This document shows positions 51,725 to 60,662 of a DNA stretch of 64,000 nucleotides, one piece after another. Position numbers and translations under genes: made by a program. The notes under the pieces were generated by a model that did no database searches, was not told the DNA's origin, and was given only the letters and a program-made list of their open reading frames with translations. Position 1 is the stretch's first letter; every line of letters begins with the position of its first letter. Origin of the DNA: Mangrovicoccus sp049603835 (GTDB taxonomy: Bacteria; Pseudomonadota; Alphaproteobacteria; Rhodobacterales; Rhodobacteraceae); NCBI GenBank assembly GCA_049603835.1, contig JBMYSZ010000002.1, positions 186,001 to 250,000 of the forward strand, in the 5' to 3' direction.

Positions 51725-53030
51725 GAGCGGCTTTGCCCAGATCGCCGCGCAGCCGGATATTCCCGGCGCGGCGGCTTATCTAGAACGGGCCCGGCAGCGC
51801 TGCTTGCCGGATCTGCCGGGCGGGGCCGACCATATCGGGAAAGTCGCGGTGATTGGCGCTGGCACTATGGGCCGCGATATTGCCTTGGCTTTGCTTTTGT
51901 CGGGCCGTCAGGTCATCCTTAGCGATCCGTCCCCAAGCGTGCTTGATCAGGCGCAAGCGCGAATTGCCAATGCGGTGGTGAAAAAGGTCGATGACCCAGA
52001 TGCAATGCTTGATCAGCTCAGCCTAGTGCCGGATCTGGATCTGCCGCCTGATCTAGATATGGTGATCGAAGCGGTGCCCGAGCGGCTGGATCTGAAAATT
52101 GCGGTTCTGTCAGAGCTAAGCGGCAAGCTAGGGCCGCAAGCGATTTTGGCGACGAATACCTCGACCCTTGATCTGGATGCGATTGCTGCCGGAGTACCGG
52201 GCTCTGACCGGGTGATTGGCACGCATTTCTTTATGCCTGCCCATGTGACCCGCTTGCTGGAACTGGTGGGCGCGAAAACCACGCGGGCCGATGTGATCCA
52301 AACTGCAAAAGCCTTGGCCGCGGATCTCGGCAAAATCCCTGTTCTTGCGGGCAATTGTGACGGTTTTATCGGCAACAGGCTGTTCGATCGGCTACATCAA
52401 GAAGCCATGTATATGCTGGAAGAAGGCGCTGAACCGGCGCAGATCGATGACGCCTTGGAAGGCTGGGGCTTCATGCTTGGCCCACTTCGGGTGCTGGATA
52501 TGATCGGCAATGACATTCCTTGGGGGGTGCGCAAACAACGCGCGGCGCGGGATCCGAGCCTGGAGCAGCCCTTGGTTGGGGATCGTCTCTGCGAGGCTGG
52601 ATGGATGGGCCAGAAAAGCGGCCAAGGCTGGTATGTTTATCCCGACGGCGCGCGGCGCGGGGTGCCCAGCCAGGTAAGCCAGAGCATCGCGCAACAAGCG
52701 GCGGCAGATTTGGGCGCGGCCCCGCAGAGTTTCGCGCCAGAGCAGATCATAGAGCGATGCCTTATGGTGCTGATCCTTGAAGCCGCGCGCATCCGTGCCG
52801 AAGCCATGGCCGAAACCGCTGCCGATATCGATCTGGTCTATGTGACAGGCTATGGATTTCCGGCGAAAATGGCGGGGCCTTTGCGGCTTGGATCCGAGAT
52901 CGGCGCCGCCGCTATCCGGGCTTTCGCGGCCAGCATGCACCAAAACTGCCGCCATGGGGCGCGCTGGCAAGTGCCCGCCGAGCTAGAGGCGATTTTGGAT
53001 CAAGTGAGGGAGACCGAGAATGCTGTTTGA
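51717..53030 (+). CDS. 3-hydroxyacyl-CoA dehydrogenase
   Basis: The ATG at 51717 overlaps the preceding stop by eight bases and gives 437 residues. The NAD motif VAVIGAGTMG is at 43-52. The catalytic segment GTHFFMPAHVTRLLELV and the C-terminal 3HCDH domain, then a second C-terminal copy (EAARIRAEAMAETAADID), are seen. It is like the dehydrogenase half of FadB/FadJ without the hydratase. It oxidises (S)-3-hydroxyacyl-CoA. The overlap with the next SDR gene is 11 bases. Confidence 0.85.
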   Translation: MAKSGFAQIAAQPDIPGAAAYLERARQRCLPDLPGGADHIGKVAVIGAGTMGRDIALALLLSGRQVILSDPSPSVLDQAQARIANAVVKKVDDPDAMLDQLSLVPDLDLPPDLDMVIEAVPERLDLKIAVLSELSGKLGPQAILATNTSTLDLDAIAAGVPGSDRVIGTHFFMPAHVTRLLELVGAKTTRADVIQTAKALAADLGKIPVLAGNCDGFIGNRLFDRLHQEAMYMLEEGAEPAQIDDALEGWGFMLGPLRVLDMIGNDIPWGVRKQRAARDPSLEQPLVGDRLCEAGWMGQKSGQGWYVYPDGARRGVPSQVSQSIAQQAAADLGAAPQSFAPEQIIERCLMVLILEAARIRAEAMAETAADIDLVYVTGYGFPAKMAGPLRLGSEIGAAAIRAFAASMHQNCRHGARWQVPAELEAILDQVRETENAV

Positions 53031-53787
53031 TCTCACCAGGAAAACCGCCCTGATCACCGGCGGATCGCGCGGGCTAGGCTATCAAATCGCCGAAGCAGCC
53101 CTAGAGGCCGGAGCCTCGGTGATCCTGACCGCCCGCAAACAGGCCGAGCTTGATGACGCAGCCCAAAATCTGCGGAGCAAAACCGGCGGCCAGGTGGCAA
53201 GTCTGGCCTGTGATTTGCAAGATCTCGACGCCATCCCCGATATTGCCGCCCGGGCGATTGCGGCTTTTGGCGGGCTCGATATCTTGGTCAATAATGCCGG
53301 CACCAGCTGGGCCGCTCCGACAGAGGACCACCCGCTGGATGGCTGGAATAAGGTGATGACGCTGAATATCACCTCGCCTTTCCTGCTGACCAAGGAAATC
53401 GGCAAACAGGCCTTTATCCCGGCGCGGGCCGGCAAGATCGTCAATATCGCGTCAATCGGTGGGCTGTCGGGCAATCGCGCGGATACGGGCATGTATACGA
53501 TCGGCTATAACACCTCCAAAGCGGCGATGATCAATTTCACCCGCGCCTTAGCGACGGAATGGGGCCGCTATAACATCAATGTAAATGCGTTATGCCCCGG
53601 TTTTTTCCCGTCGAAAATGTCGGCTCAGGTGATGGCACGGGTGGAGGAGACCCTGCTGCCTTCGATCCCTCTGGGCCGGTTTGGCGGTGCGCAGGATCTG
53701 AAGGGCCCGGCGCTTTTGCTGATGTCCGAAGCCGGGCGTCACATAACGGGGCAATATCTGACTGTGGATGGAGGCGCGACGGCTTAG
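53020..53787 (+). CDS. Short-chain dehydrogenase/reductase (LvaD-like position)
   Basis: A 255-residue SDR: LITGGSRGLGYQIA near 11-24, LVNNAGTSW near 90 and the catalytic Ser, Tyr and Lys in NIASIGGLSG and YTIGYNTSKAA. The order kinase, ACAD, dehydrogenase, SDR, ligase parallels the lva operon, where LvaD reduces the 4-oxoacyl-CoA to the 4-hydroxyacyl-CoA. Cofactor and substrate cannot be read from sequence. A general 3-oxoacyl-CoA reductase role is possible. Confidence 0.8.
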   Translation: MLFDLTRKTALITGGSRGLGYQIAEAALEAGASVILTARKQAELDDAAQNLRSKTGGQVASLACDLQDLDAIPDIAARAIAAFGGLDILVNNAGTSWAAPTEDHPLDGWNKVMTLNITSPFLLTKEIGKQAFIPARAGKIVNIASIGGLSGNRADTGMYTIGYNTSKAAMINFTRALATEWGRYNINVNALCPGFFPSKMSAQVMARVEETLLPSIPLGRFGGAQDLKGPALLLMSEAGRHITGQYLTVDGGATA

Positions 53788-53808
53788 GCCGCGTGACGGG
53801 AGGAGAAG

Positions 53809-55437
53809 ATGGAGCGACTGCAACACCGAGCCTGGCCACCCGGACGGCCCTTTGACGTGCCGCTGCCTGAGGCGACGCTATATGAAAACCTGGCCCGCCA
53901 CGCGGCAGAGCGGCCCGATAAACCGGCGATTTTATGCCAAGAGCAGCTGGTCACCTATGCGGCGCTGCATCAAAGCGTCGAGCAAATGGCAGGCTATCTG
54001 CAGCAGATTTGCGGCGTGCAGCCGGGGGTGCATATCGGGCTTTATGGGCAAAACTGTCCGGAATATGCCATGGCCTATTACGCGATTTTGCGCGCCCAGG
54101 CGGTGGTTGTGCCGATCAATCCGATGAATATGGCCGATGAGGTGGATAAGATCATCGAAGATGCTGGGGTGCATGTGGTCTTTGCCGCCTCGGATCTGCT
54201 GGATAATCTGCGCCATGGGCGCGCGGCCGGGCTTTTACGCCATGTGATCACCCTGGGGGAGGGCGCGGCTGTCACCGAGATGGACAGCGCCGAAGTCACC
54301 AGCTGGTCGCTTGCGATTGCCGCCGGGCAGAGGCCCGCGCCCTATACTGGGGCAGTCAGTGATTTGGCGGCGATGCCATACACATCGGGCTCTACCGGGC
54401 GCGGCAAAGGCTGTTGCCATAGCCATAGCTCGATCCAGCATTCGGCCCGTTGCGTCTATGACTGGTTTGGCTTTACCGGCGAAGATGTGTTCCTGGCCGT
54501 GGCGCCTATGTTCCATGTGGTGGGGATGCAATGCGGGCTGAACACGCCGATTGCTTTGGGCGCGACCCTGGTCATCCTGCCGCGATGGGACCGAGAGATC
54601 GCGGCGAATTTGATCCGTGATCACAAAATCACCGTCTGGCCCACCGTGCCGACCATGGTCATTGACCTGTTGAACAACCCATCGCTCAGCGCGGCGCATC
54701 TGACCAGTTTGCACACGATTTTCGGTGGCGGCTCTGCCATGCCCGAAGCAGTGGCGGCCAAGCTGCTAGAGCTGACGGGCCTGTCCTTTCTCGAAGGCTA
54801 TGGCATGACCGAGTCCATGGGACCGACCACCGCCAATCCGGTGCAGGCCCCTTTGGCGCGTTGTGGCGGGCTGCCGCTATTCAACACGGATATCGCCATT
54901 GTCGATCCCGATAGCTTGGCTCTGCTGCCCCCCGGAGAGATCGGCGAAGTGCTGATCGCTGGGCCGCAAGTGATGCAAGGCTATTGGAACAATCCCGAGG
55001 CGGATGCAGAAAGCTTTGTCACCCTGGAAGGCCAGTCTTTCCTGCGCTCCGGCGATTTGGGGCGGGTTGATGAGCAGGGCTATCTGTTCTTAGTGGACCG
55101 GATCAAACGCATGATCAATGCGTCGGGCTATAAGGTCTGGCCGACAGAGGTGGAGTCCATGCTCTATCGTCATCCCGATATCGACGAGGCCTGTGTCATC
55201 GCCTCCAAAGATCCTTATCGCGGGGAAACGGTCAAAGCGGTGATCGTGCTGCGCCCAGGGGCGAGCGAGGACCCGAAAGCTCTGCAGGCTTGGGCTCATG
55301 ATCATATGGCCGCCTATAAAGTGCCCCGGCTTTATGAATTCACCCCGGCCTTGCCGAAATCCGGCACGGGCAAGGTTTTATGGCGCGAACTGCAAGAAGC
55401 TGAATTGCGCAATTCCGAAAGCGAGACGACCCCATGA
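53809..55437 (+). CDS. AMP-forming acyl-CoA ligase (LvaE-like position)
   Basis: A 542-residue member of the ANL superfamily. The phosphate-binding loop YTSGSTGRGKG is at 191-201, GYGMTES near 334, and the C-terminal catalytic lysine region PKSGTGKVLWREL near 515. It activates a carboxylic acid to its CoA thioester, the entry step of this operon. A GGGAGGAGAAG ribosome site precedes the start. It overlaps the thiolase by ATGA. Substrate chain length is not evident. Confidence 0.87.
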   Translation: MERLQHRAWPPGRPFDVPLPEATLYENLARHAAERPDKPAILCQEQLVTYAALHQSVEQMAGYLQQICGVQPGVHIGLYGQNCPEYAMAYYAILRAQAVVVPINPMNMADEVDKIIEDAGVHVVFAASDLLDNLRHGRAAGLLRHVITLGEGAAVTEMDSAEVTSWSLAIAAGQRPAPYTGAVSDLAAMPYTSGSTGRGKGCCHSHSSIQHSARCVYDWFGFTGEDVFLAVAPMFHVVGMQCGLNTPIALGATLVILPRWDREIAANLIRDHKITVWPTVPTMVIDLLNNPSLSAAHLTSLHTIFGGGSAMPEAVAAKLLELTGLSFLEGYGMTESMGPTTANPVQAPLARCGGLPLFNTDIAIVDPDSLALLPPGEIGEVLIAGPQVMQGYWNNPEADAESFVTLEGQSFLRSGDLGRVDEQGYLFLVDRIKRMINASGYKVWPTEVESMLYRHPDIDEACVIASKDPYRGETVKAVIVLRPGASEDPKALQAWAHDHMAAYKVPRLYEFTPALPKSGTGKVLWRELQEAELRNSESETTP

Positions 55438-56642
55438 GCGTGACCCGACCCTCTGAAACCGAAGCTGTCATTTTGTCCACCGCAAGAACCGGCTTGGCCA
55501 AATCCTTCCGGGGTGGGTTCAATATGACCCATGGGGCAAGTCTGGGCGGGCATGTGATTGAGCATGCGGTGGCGCGGGCTGGGATTGCGCCCGAGGCAAT
55601 AGATGATGTGATCATGGGCTGCGGTTTTCCCGAAAGCGCCACGGGGTTCAACATCGCGCGGCAAGCGGCGATCCGGGCTGGGTTGCCGGATGGGTCTGCG
55701 GCGCAGACGGTGAACCGGTTTTGCGCCAGTGGCTTGCAGGCGATTGCCTCTGCCTCAAACGCGATTGGCGCGGGCCAAGCCAAGGCGATTGTGGCAGGCG
55801 GGGTGGAGTCCATCTCGATCGTTCAGGGCAATCTCAACACCGCCCATATCGAAGACCCCTGGCTGAAAGAGCATCACCCGGCCATCTATATGGATATGAT
55901 CGATACGGCGGATATCGTAGCGTCGCGCTATGGGATCAGCCGCAGCGCCCAAGATGCCTATGCCGCTCAAAGCCAGGCCCGCACCGCAGCAGCGCAAGAG
56001 GCGGGCAAATTCGATGATGAAATCGTGCCGATGACCACGACCATGATGGTTGAGGATAAGGCGACCAAGGAAATCTCTTATCACGAAACCACTGTCACCC
56101 GCGATGACTGTAACCGCCCCGGCACAACGGCAGAGTCCCTGGCGGGGCTCGATCCGGTCAAAGGGCCCGAAAAATGGGTGACGGCGGGCAATGCATCGCA
56201 GCTCTCTGATGGGGCCTCGGCCTGTGTGGTGACCTCGCGCGCCATGGCGGAGCAGTTGGGGGTGGCACCTCTGGGGGCGCTGCGCGGTTTCGCCGTGGCG
56301 GGATGTGCCCCGGATGAGATGGGGATTGGCCCGGTTCTGGCCGTGCCGAAACTGCTGGATCAAGTTGGGATGACCATTGGCGATATCGATCTTTGGGAGC
56401 TGAACGAAGCTTTTGCCAGCCAGTGCCTCTATTGCCAGGATCAGCTGGGCCTGCCGGATGATCGGCTGAATGTGAATGGCGGCTCGATCTCTATCGGCCA
56501 TCCCTTTGGCATGACCGGGGCGCGCATGGCGGGGCATTTATTGATCGAAGGCCGTCGTCGCGGCGCGCGATGGGGCGTTGTGTCCATGTGCATTGCAGGC
56601 GGCATGGGCGCGGCGGGCCTGTTTGAGATCTTTGCCGATTGA
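55434..56642 (+). CDS. Acetyl-CoA acyltransferase (thiolase)
   Basis: A 402-residue thiolase. The acylated cysteine is Cys97 in NRFCASGLQAI, the base histidine is in GGSISIGHPFGMTG and the second cysteine in MCIAGGMGAAG. It ends the pathway by cleaving a 3-oxoacyl-CoA to acetyl-CoA and a shortened acyl-CoA. It is the last gene of the operon. With a 5-carbon substrate the products would be acetyl-CoA and propionyl-CoA. Confidence 0.9.
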   Translation: MSVTRPSETEAVILSTARTGLAKSFRGGFNMTHGASLGGHVIEHAVARAGIAPEAIDDVIMGCGFPESATGFNIARQAAIRAGLPDGSAAQTVNRFCASGLQAIASASNAIGAGQAKAIVAGGVESISIVQGNLNTAHIEDPWLKEHHPAIYMDMIDTADIVASRYGISRSAQDAYAAQSQARTAAAQEAGKFDDEIVPMTTTMMVEDKATKEISYHETTVTRDDCNRPGTTAESLAGLDPVKGPEKWVTAGNASQLSDGASACVVTSRAMAEQLGVAPLGALRGFAVAGCAPDEMGIGPVLAVPKLLDQVGMTIGDIDLWELNEAFASQCLYCQDQLGLPDDRLNVNGGSISIGHPFGMTGARMAGHLLIEGRRRGARWGVVSMCIAGGMGAAGLFEIFAD

Positions 56643-56678
56643 CCCATTTCCCTCAGGCGGGGCGTCTTCGGCGCGGGG

Positions 56679-58541
56679 TCAGTCTCGCGCCAAGTTAAAT
56701 CTTGTGATCCGGCGATAGATGGTCGCGCGATTGACGCCCAAGATCTGAGCCGTTTGGGTGATATTCCAATCAGTGGCGCTAAGATGATGCGCCAGAGTTG
56801 CGCGCTCGGCATCCAAAGCGCTGCCCGGCTCCGCCATATTGGGCAAAGAGAGCTCTGACGCCTGCAAAGGCCTGGCGCGGCTACCTGCCCGGCGGGCGGC
56901 GGCATCTTCGGCGATTTGCTGCAGCTCGTGAAAATTGCCGGGCCAGTCATGACCGGCCAAAGCGGCGATGGCCGATGGCTCAAAGCCGATCTTACCGCCA
57001 AACGCCGTGGCAAAGACCCGCTCCATCACCCAAAGCCGATCCTGGCGCGCGCGTAGAGGCGGTACATGCAGATGCGTGCCGCTGAGGCGCAGATAGAGAT
57101 CTCGGCGGAGCTGTCCCTGCGCTACCGCCTCGGCGGGATCGCCGGAGATGCTCGCCACGAGCCGCAAAATGGCCTGGCGTTCCCGCATCGCGCCAACCGG
57201 GCGATAGCGCCCTTCGGTAAGCAGCATCACCAGCCGGGCCTGGAATTTCAGCGGCAATTCGTCGATATTATCCAGTACCAACAAACCGCCCTCGGCCCGC
57301 GCGATTTGCCCTGGCTGGAACTGGCGCCGGTCTTCGCGACCGAATATGGCCGCGGCCTCGTCTTCGTCAAAGCTTTCGCAGGCTAGGGTGATTGCTGGGC
57401 CTTTGCTGCCGCTATCATGGATCGCTTGGATCAGAGTGGATTTTCCGCAGCCGGTTTCGCCCGTCACCAGGAAAGCCCGCCGCCCTTTGGCCAGCATCGC
57501 CGCAGTGGTCAAAACCTGCCCCATGGCCGGATCATCGCCCGCTAAATCCCGCAGGGCCGGAGGCAGGCTTGGGCTGCGCCGAATAGGGGTTGGCGCAGTT
57601 TTGCGCGGCTCAATCGCATGGGCAAAAAGCCGATATCCGTCTTGGGTTTCGATCAAACGGTCAGAGGCTGGGATCTGACGGGTCAGACCCTCCATCATCG
57701 GCAGATCTAGTTGGAAAATATCCGAGATATGTTTGCCGGTCACCGCCCCGGATTGGCGCCAATCCTGGCCAAGCGCGCGCGCCATCAGCCGCGCCGCCCC
57801 ATGGGTCATGCCGATCACATGGCCGCTCGCATCCAGCGAGATCGCCGCTTCGGGATCCACATCTAGAAAATCCGGGCTACCAGACAGGCGCAGCACCCAA
57901 TCACTACGGCTTTCTGCCATGAGATTGGCCATCTCAATGCGCCGGGCCGCTTGTTGCACCAGATTGAGCGCGAGAAACTGGCTTTCACGCGGGCGAGGCG
58001 AGGACAAAAGGGAGATATCCAGCACCGCATTCAGATGCCCGGCACTGTCATAGATCGGCGCGGCTGTGCAACTTAGCGCTCCATGGGTCACATCGAAATG
58101 GTCGCTTTGATGGATGATCAAGGGCTCACCCGCTTCGATACAGGCCCCGACCGCGCAGGTGCCCGCCCGCTGCTCAGACCATTCCGCGCCAATGAAAAGC
58201 CCGCCTTGTTGCAGGGCTTCTTTATGGCGGGCCTCGCCCAGATATTCCACCGTCACGCCCTGGGCATCTGACAATAGCAGCACATAATCCTGCCCAGCCA
58301 CCAGCTTATACAGATGGTCGATGCCGCGCCTTGCGATACTGATCAAAGCCTCGGAGCGCTGCCGATGCAGGCGCAATTCGCTTTCGGTGACAATATGCGC
58401 CGCGCGACGATCGGTGGGATCAAGCCCATGGGTTTCCAGACAGCGCAGCCAAGAGGTCAGAACCGCTGGATCACGGGTGCTGGCGCTTGGATTTTGCGCC
58501 ACGGATTCTATTTCGCGGATATGGTCGATATCGCGTTGCAC
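56679..58541 (-). CDS. AcoR-type sigma54-activator homologue with degenerate AAA+ core
   Basis: The GTG at 58541 follows GAGGGGAGGCGAC and gives 620 residues. Residues about 30-205 are a GAF-type sensor region as in AcoR (VLTSWLRCLE, later EQRAGTCAVGACIEAGEPL), and a PAS-like part follows. The AAA+ domain has Walker A GETGCGKST at 361-369. Walker B reads VLDNID, with Asn where the catalytic Glu normally stands, and the GAFTGA loop that contacts sigma54 is missing. A Fis-type helix-turn-helix ends the protein (ITQTAQILGVNRATIYRRI). It likely acts without sigma54, as some alphaproteobacterial NtrC-type proteins do. It is divergent from the monooxygenase gene. Confidence 0.82.
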   Translation of the reverse strand: MQRDIDHIREIESVAQNPSASTRDPAVLTSWLRCLETHGLDPTDRRAAHIVTESELRLHRQRSEALISIARRGIDHLYKLVAGQDYVLLLSDAQGVTVEYLGEARHKEALQQGGLFIGAEWSEQRAGTCAVGACIEAGEPLIIHQSDHFDVTHGALSCTAAPIYDSAGHLNAVLDISLLSSPRPRESQFLALNLVQQAARRIEMANLMAESRSDWVLRLSGSPDFLDVDPEAAISLDASGHVIGMTHGAARLMARALGQDWRQSGAVTGKHISDIFQLDLPMMEGLTRQIPASDRLIETQDGYRLFAHAIEPRKTAPTPIRRSPSLPPALRDLAGDDPAMGQVLTTAAMLAKGRRAFLVTGETGCGKSTLIQAIHDSGSKGPAITLACESFDEDEAAAIFGREDRRQFQPGQIARAEGGLLVLDNIDELPLKFQARLVMLLTEGRYRPVGAMRERQAILRLVASISGDPAEAVAQGQLRRDLYLRLSGTHLHVPPLRARQDRLWVMERVFATAFGGKIGFEPSAIAALAGHDWPGNFHELQQIAEDAAARRAGSRARPLQASELSLPNMAEPGSALDAERATLAHHLSATDWNITQTAQILGVNRATIYRRITRFNLARD

Positions 58542-58603
58542 GTCGCCTCCCCTCGCCTTGCACGCATTCTGATATGATCTAGCTCGCCTGACCTTACTGC
58601 AAT

Positions 58604-58618
58604 TCGACCTTAGGTCGA
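58604..58618. promoter_or_regulatory. Palindrome TCGACCT-T-AGGTCGA
   Basis: Perfect 7-base arms with a single centre base in the 302-base gap between the AcoR-type gene and the monooxygenase gene. It is about 63 bases upstream of the regulator start and could be its own operator. Confidence 0.45.
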
Positions 58619-58648
58619 GGGGGTTTAACCGCCGCAACGCAGCGCGAC

Positions 58649-58668
58649 TGTTGCGCCTAGCTGCAACA
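58649..58668. promoter_or_regulatory. TGTTGC-N8-GCAACA dyad
   Basis: Perfect 6-base arms around GCCTAGCT, about 175 bases upstream of the monooxygenase start. The form matches the TGTTGC-type dyads known for AcoR-family and other enhancer-binding proteins. It is the best candidate site for the neighbouring regulator. Confidence 0.55.
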
Positions 58669-58786
58669 CTGTTCGCGGCTTTGCGACAGGGATTTTGGCT
58701 AAGTCATTGATCAAAAACGATCTGCATTTTGCGGTTTGTGGTGTGCTGTGGTGCTCTCATTCTGAATCCAGAGAGATGAGGAGGGG

Positions 58787-58823
58787 CTAGGCCTGGGTCG
58801 AGGAGGACCCAGTGCCAGCCTAG
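58787..58823 (+). promoter_or_regulatory. Long hairpin with GAGGAG loop in the monooxygenase leader
   Basis: CTAGGC-CTGGGTC (58787-58799) pairs with GACCCAG (58806-58812) and, after a five-base bulge, GCCTAG (58818-58823). The loop is GAGGAG. The true ribosome site AAGGGAGGACCCC follows, ending at the ATG. The loop is a second Shine-Dalgarno-like site, perhaps a standby site or a target for an anti-SD RNA. Confidence 0.5.
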
Positions 58824-58843
58824 GGCATAAAAGGGAGGACCCC

Positions 58844-60652
58844 ATGCTAGACACAACACCCGAAGGCGCCTTGGCGTCGCTGGTCGGTGAATTAGAGCGC
58901 GCCTTGGTCGCACAAGATCCCCAAGCCGTGGCGGATTGTTTTCTAGAGACCTGTTTTTGGCGCGATCTGGCCGCCTTTACTTGGAATCTCAAAACCTGTG
59001 AGGGGCGTGATCAGATTGCCGAAATGGCCGGGGCGCAGCTATCGCAGATTGTGCCGAAATCCTTAGCGCTCGACCCGGCGGAAACGGTAAGCGAAACCGA
59101 TGGCATCACCGAAGGCTGGCTGACCCTAGAAACGGAAACCGGGCGGGGTGTTGGCTATATTCGGATGAAAGACGGCAAGATCTGGACGCTATTGACTACG
59201 CTGCATGAGCTGAAAGGCCATGAAGAGCCGCGCCAGCTGCGTCGTCCCATGGGGGCTGAACATGGCCATGACCCGAACCGCAAAACCTGGAAGGAAAAGC
59301 GCGCGGAAGAGGCCAGCCGCCTGGGCTATGAGGACCAACCCTATGTGCTGGTGATTGGCGGTGGTCAGGGCGGGATCGCTTTGGGCGCGCGGCTACGCCA
59401 GCTTTCGGTGCCGACCATTGTGATCGACAAACATCCCCGCCCGGGCGATCAGTGGCGCAACCGCTATAAGTCGCTCTGCCTGCATGATCCGGTTTGGTAT
59501 GATCATCTGCCTTATATTCCCTTCCCGGATAATTGGCCGGTCTTTGCGCCGAAGGATAAAATCGGCGACTGGCTAGAGATGTATACCAAGGTCATGGAGC
59601 TGAATTACTGGTCCTCGACCCTCGCTAAATCCGCCAGCTATGACGAGGCCAAGGGCGAATGGACTGTGGTTGTCGAGCGCGACGGCCAGGAGGTCGTGCT
59701 GCGCCCCAAACAGCTGGTGTTGGCAACCGGCATGTCAGGCAAAGCCAATATCCCGGTCTTTGAGGGGCAAGACATCTTCAAGGGCGAGCAGCAGCATAGC
59801 TCGCAACATCCCGGCCCCGATGCTTATACGGGTAAGAAAGTGGTGGTGATCGGGTCCAATAACTCGGCCCATGATATCTGCGCAGCACTTTGGGAACATG
59901 GGGCGGATGTGACCATGGTTCAGCGTAGCTCGACCCATATCGTTAAATCCGACAGTCTGATGGAGGTCTGTCTTGGCGGGCTATACTCCGAAGAGGCGGT
60001 GGCCAATGGCATCACCCATGACAAGGCGGATATGATCTTTGCCTCTGTGCCCTATCGGATCATGCATGAATTCCATGTGCCGCAATATGACGAGATCAAA
60101 AAGCGCGATGCGGAATTCTATACGGCCCTGGAAAATGCCGGTTTCATGCTGGATTTCGGCGATGATGAAAGCGGGCTGTTTATGAAATATCTGCGCCGGG
60201 GCTCGGGCTATTACATTGATGTCGGCGCATGTGACTTGGTGATCGATGGCTCGATCAAGCTGAAATCAGGCGACGGCGCCGGGGTGGATCGGCTGACCGA
60301 AACTGGGGTGCGGTTTGTGGATGGCACGGAGTTGCCGGCGGATCTGGTGGTGTATGCCACGGGCTACGGGTCGATGAATGGCTGGGCCGCAGATCTGATC
60401 AGCCAAGAAGTTGCCGATAAGGTCGGCAAATGTTGGGGATTGGGCTCTGACACCACCAAGGATCCAGGACCTTGGGAAGGCGAAGAGCGCAATATGTGGA
60501 AGCCGACCATGCAGGATGGCCTGTGGTTCCATGGCGGAAATCTACATCAATCGCGTCACTATTCGCGCTATTTGTCACTTCAATTGAAGGCGCGATATGA
60601 GGGCATCGACACTCCGGTTTGGGGTTTGGTGCCACCGGCGCATCTTAGCTGA
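58844..60652 (+). CDS. SnoaL-like domain fused to flavin-containing monooxygenase
   Basis: A 602-residue protein. Residues about 10-125 are an NTF2/SnoaL-like fold (ERALVAQDPQAVADCF, then GRGVGYIRMKDGKIWTL). The rest is a group B flavoprotein monooxygenase with FAD motif VIGGGQGG at 171-177, DKHPRPGDQWRNRY and an NADPH motif VVVIGSNNSAHD near 335. Such enzymes carry out N-hydroxylation, sulfoxidation or Baeyer-Villiger oxidation. It is divergent from the AcoR-type regulator, which probably activates it. In relatives, this fusion type accompanies degradation of ketones or cyclic compounds; the substrate is unknown. Confidence 0.8.
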   Translation: MLDTTPEGALASLVGELERALVAQDPQAVADCFLETCFWRDLAAFTWNLKTCEGRDQIAEMAGAQLSQIVPKSLALDPAETVSETDGITEGWLTLETETGRGVGYIRMKDGKIWTLLTTLHELKGHEEPRQLRRPMGAEHGHDPNRKTWKEKRAEEASRLGYEDQPYVLVIGGGQGGIALGARLRQLSVPTIVIDKHPRPGDQWRNRYKSLCLHDPVWYDHLPYIPFPDNWPVFAPKDKIGDWLEMYTKVMELNYWSSTLAKSASYDEAKGEWTVVVERDGQEVVLRPKQLVLATGMSGKANIPVFEGQDIFKGEQQHSSQHPGPDAYTGKKVVVIGSNNSAHDICAALWEHGADVTMVQRSSTHIVKSDSLMEVCLGGLYSEEAVANGITHDKADMIFASVPYRIMHEFHVPQYDEIKKRDAEFYTALENAGFMLDFGDDESGLFMKYLRRGSGYYIDVGACDLVIDGSIKLKSGDGAGVDRLTETGVRFVDGTELPADLVVYATGYGSMNGWAADLISQEVADKVGKCWGLGSDTTKDPGPWEGEERNMWKPTMQDGLWFHGGNLHQSRHYSRYLSLQLKARYEGIDTPVWGLVPPAHLS

Positions 60653-60662
60653 TCGCCTCCCG

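Noticed and set aside
58733..58746. Sigma54-type GG-N10-GC sequence before the monooxygenase gene
   Set aside because: The invariant pairs fit but the flanks do not match TGGCAC-N5-TTGC, and the neighbouring activator lacks GAFTGA.
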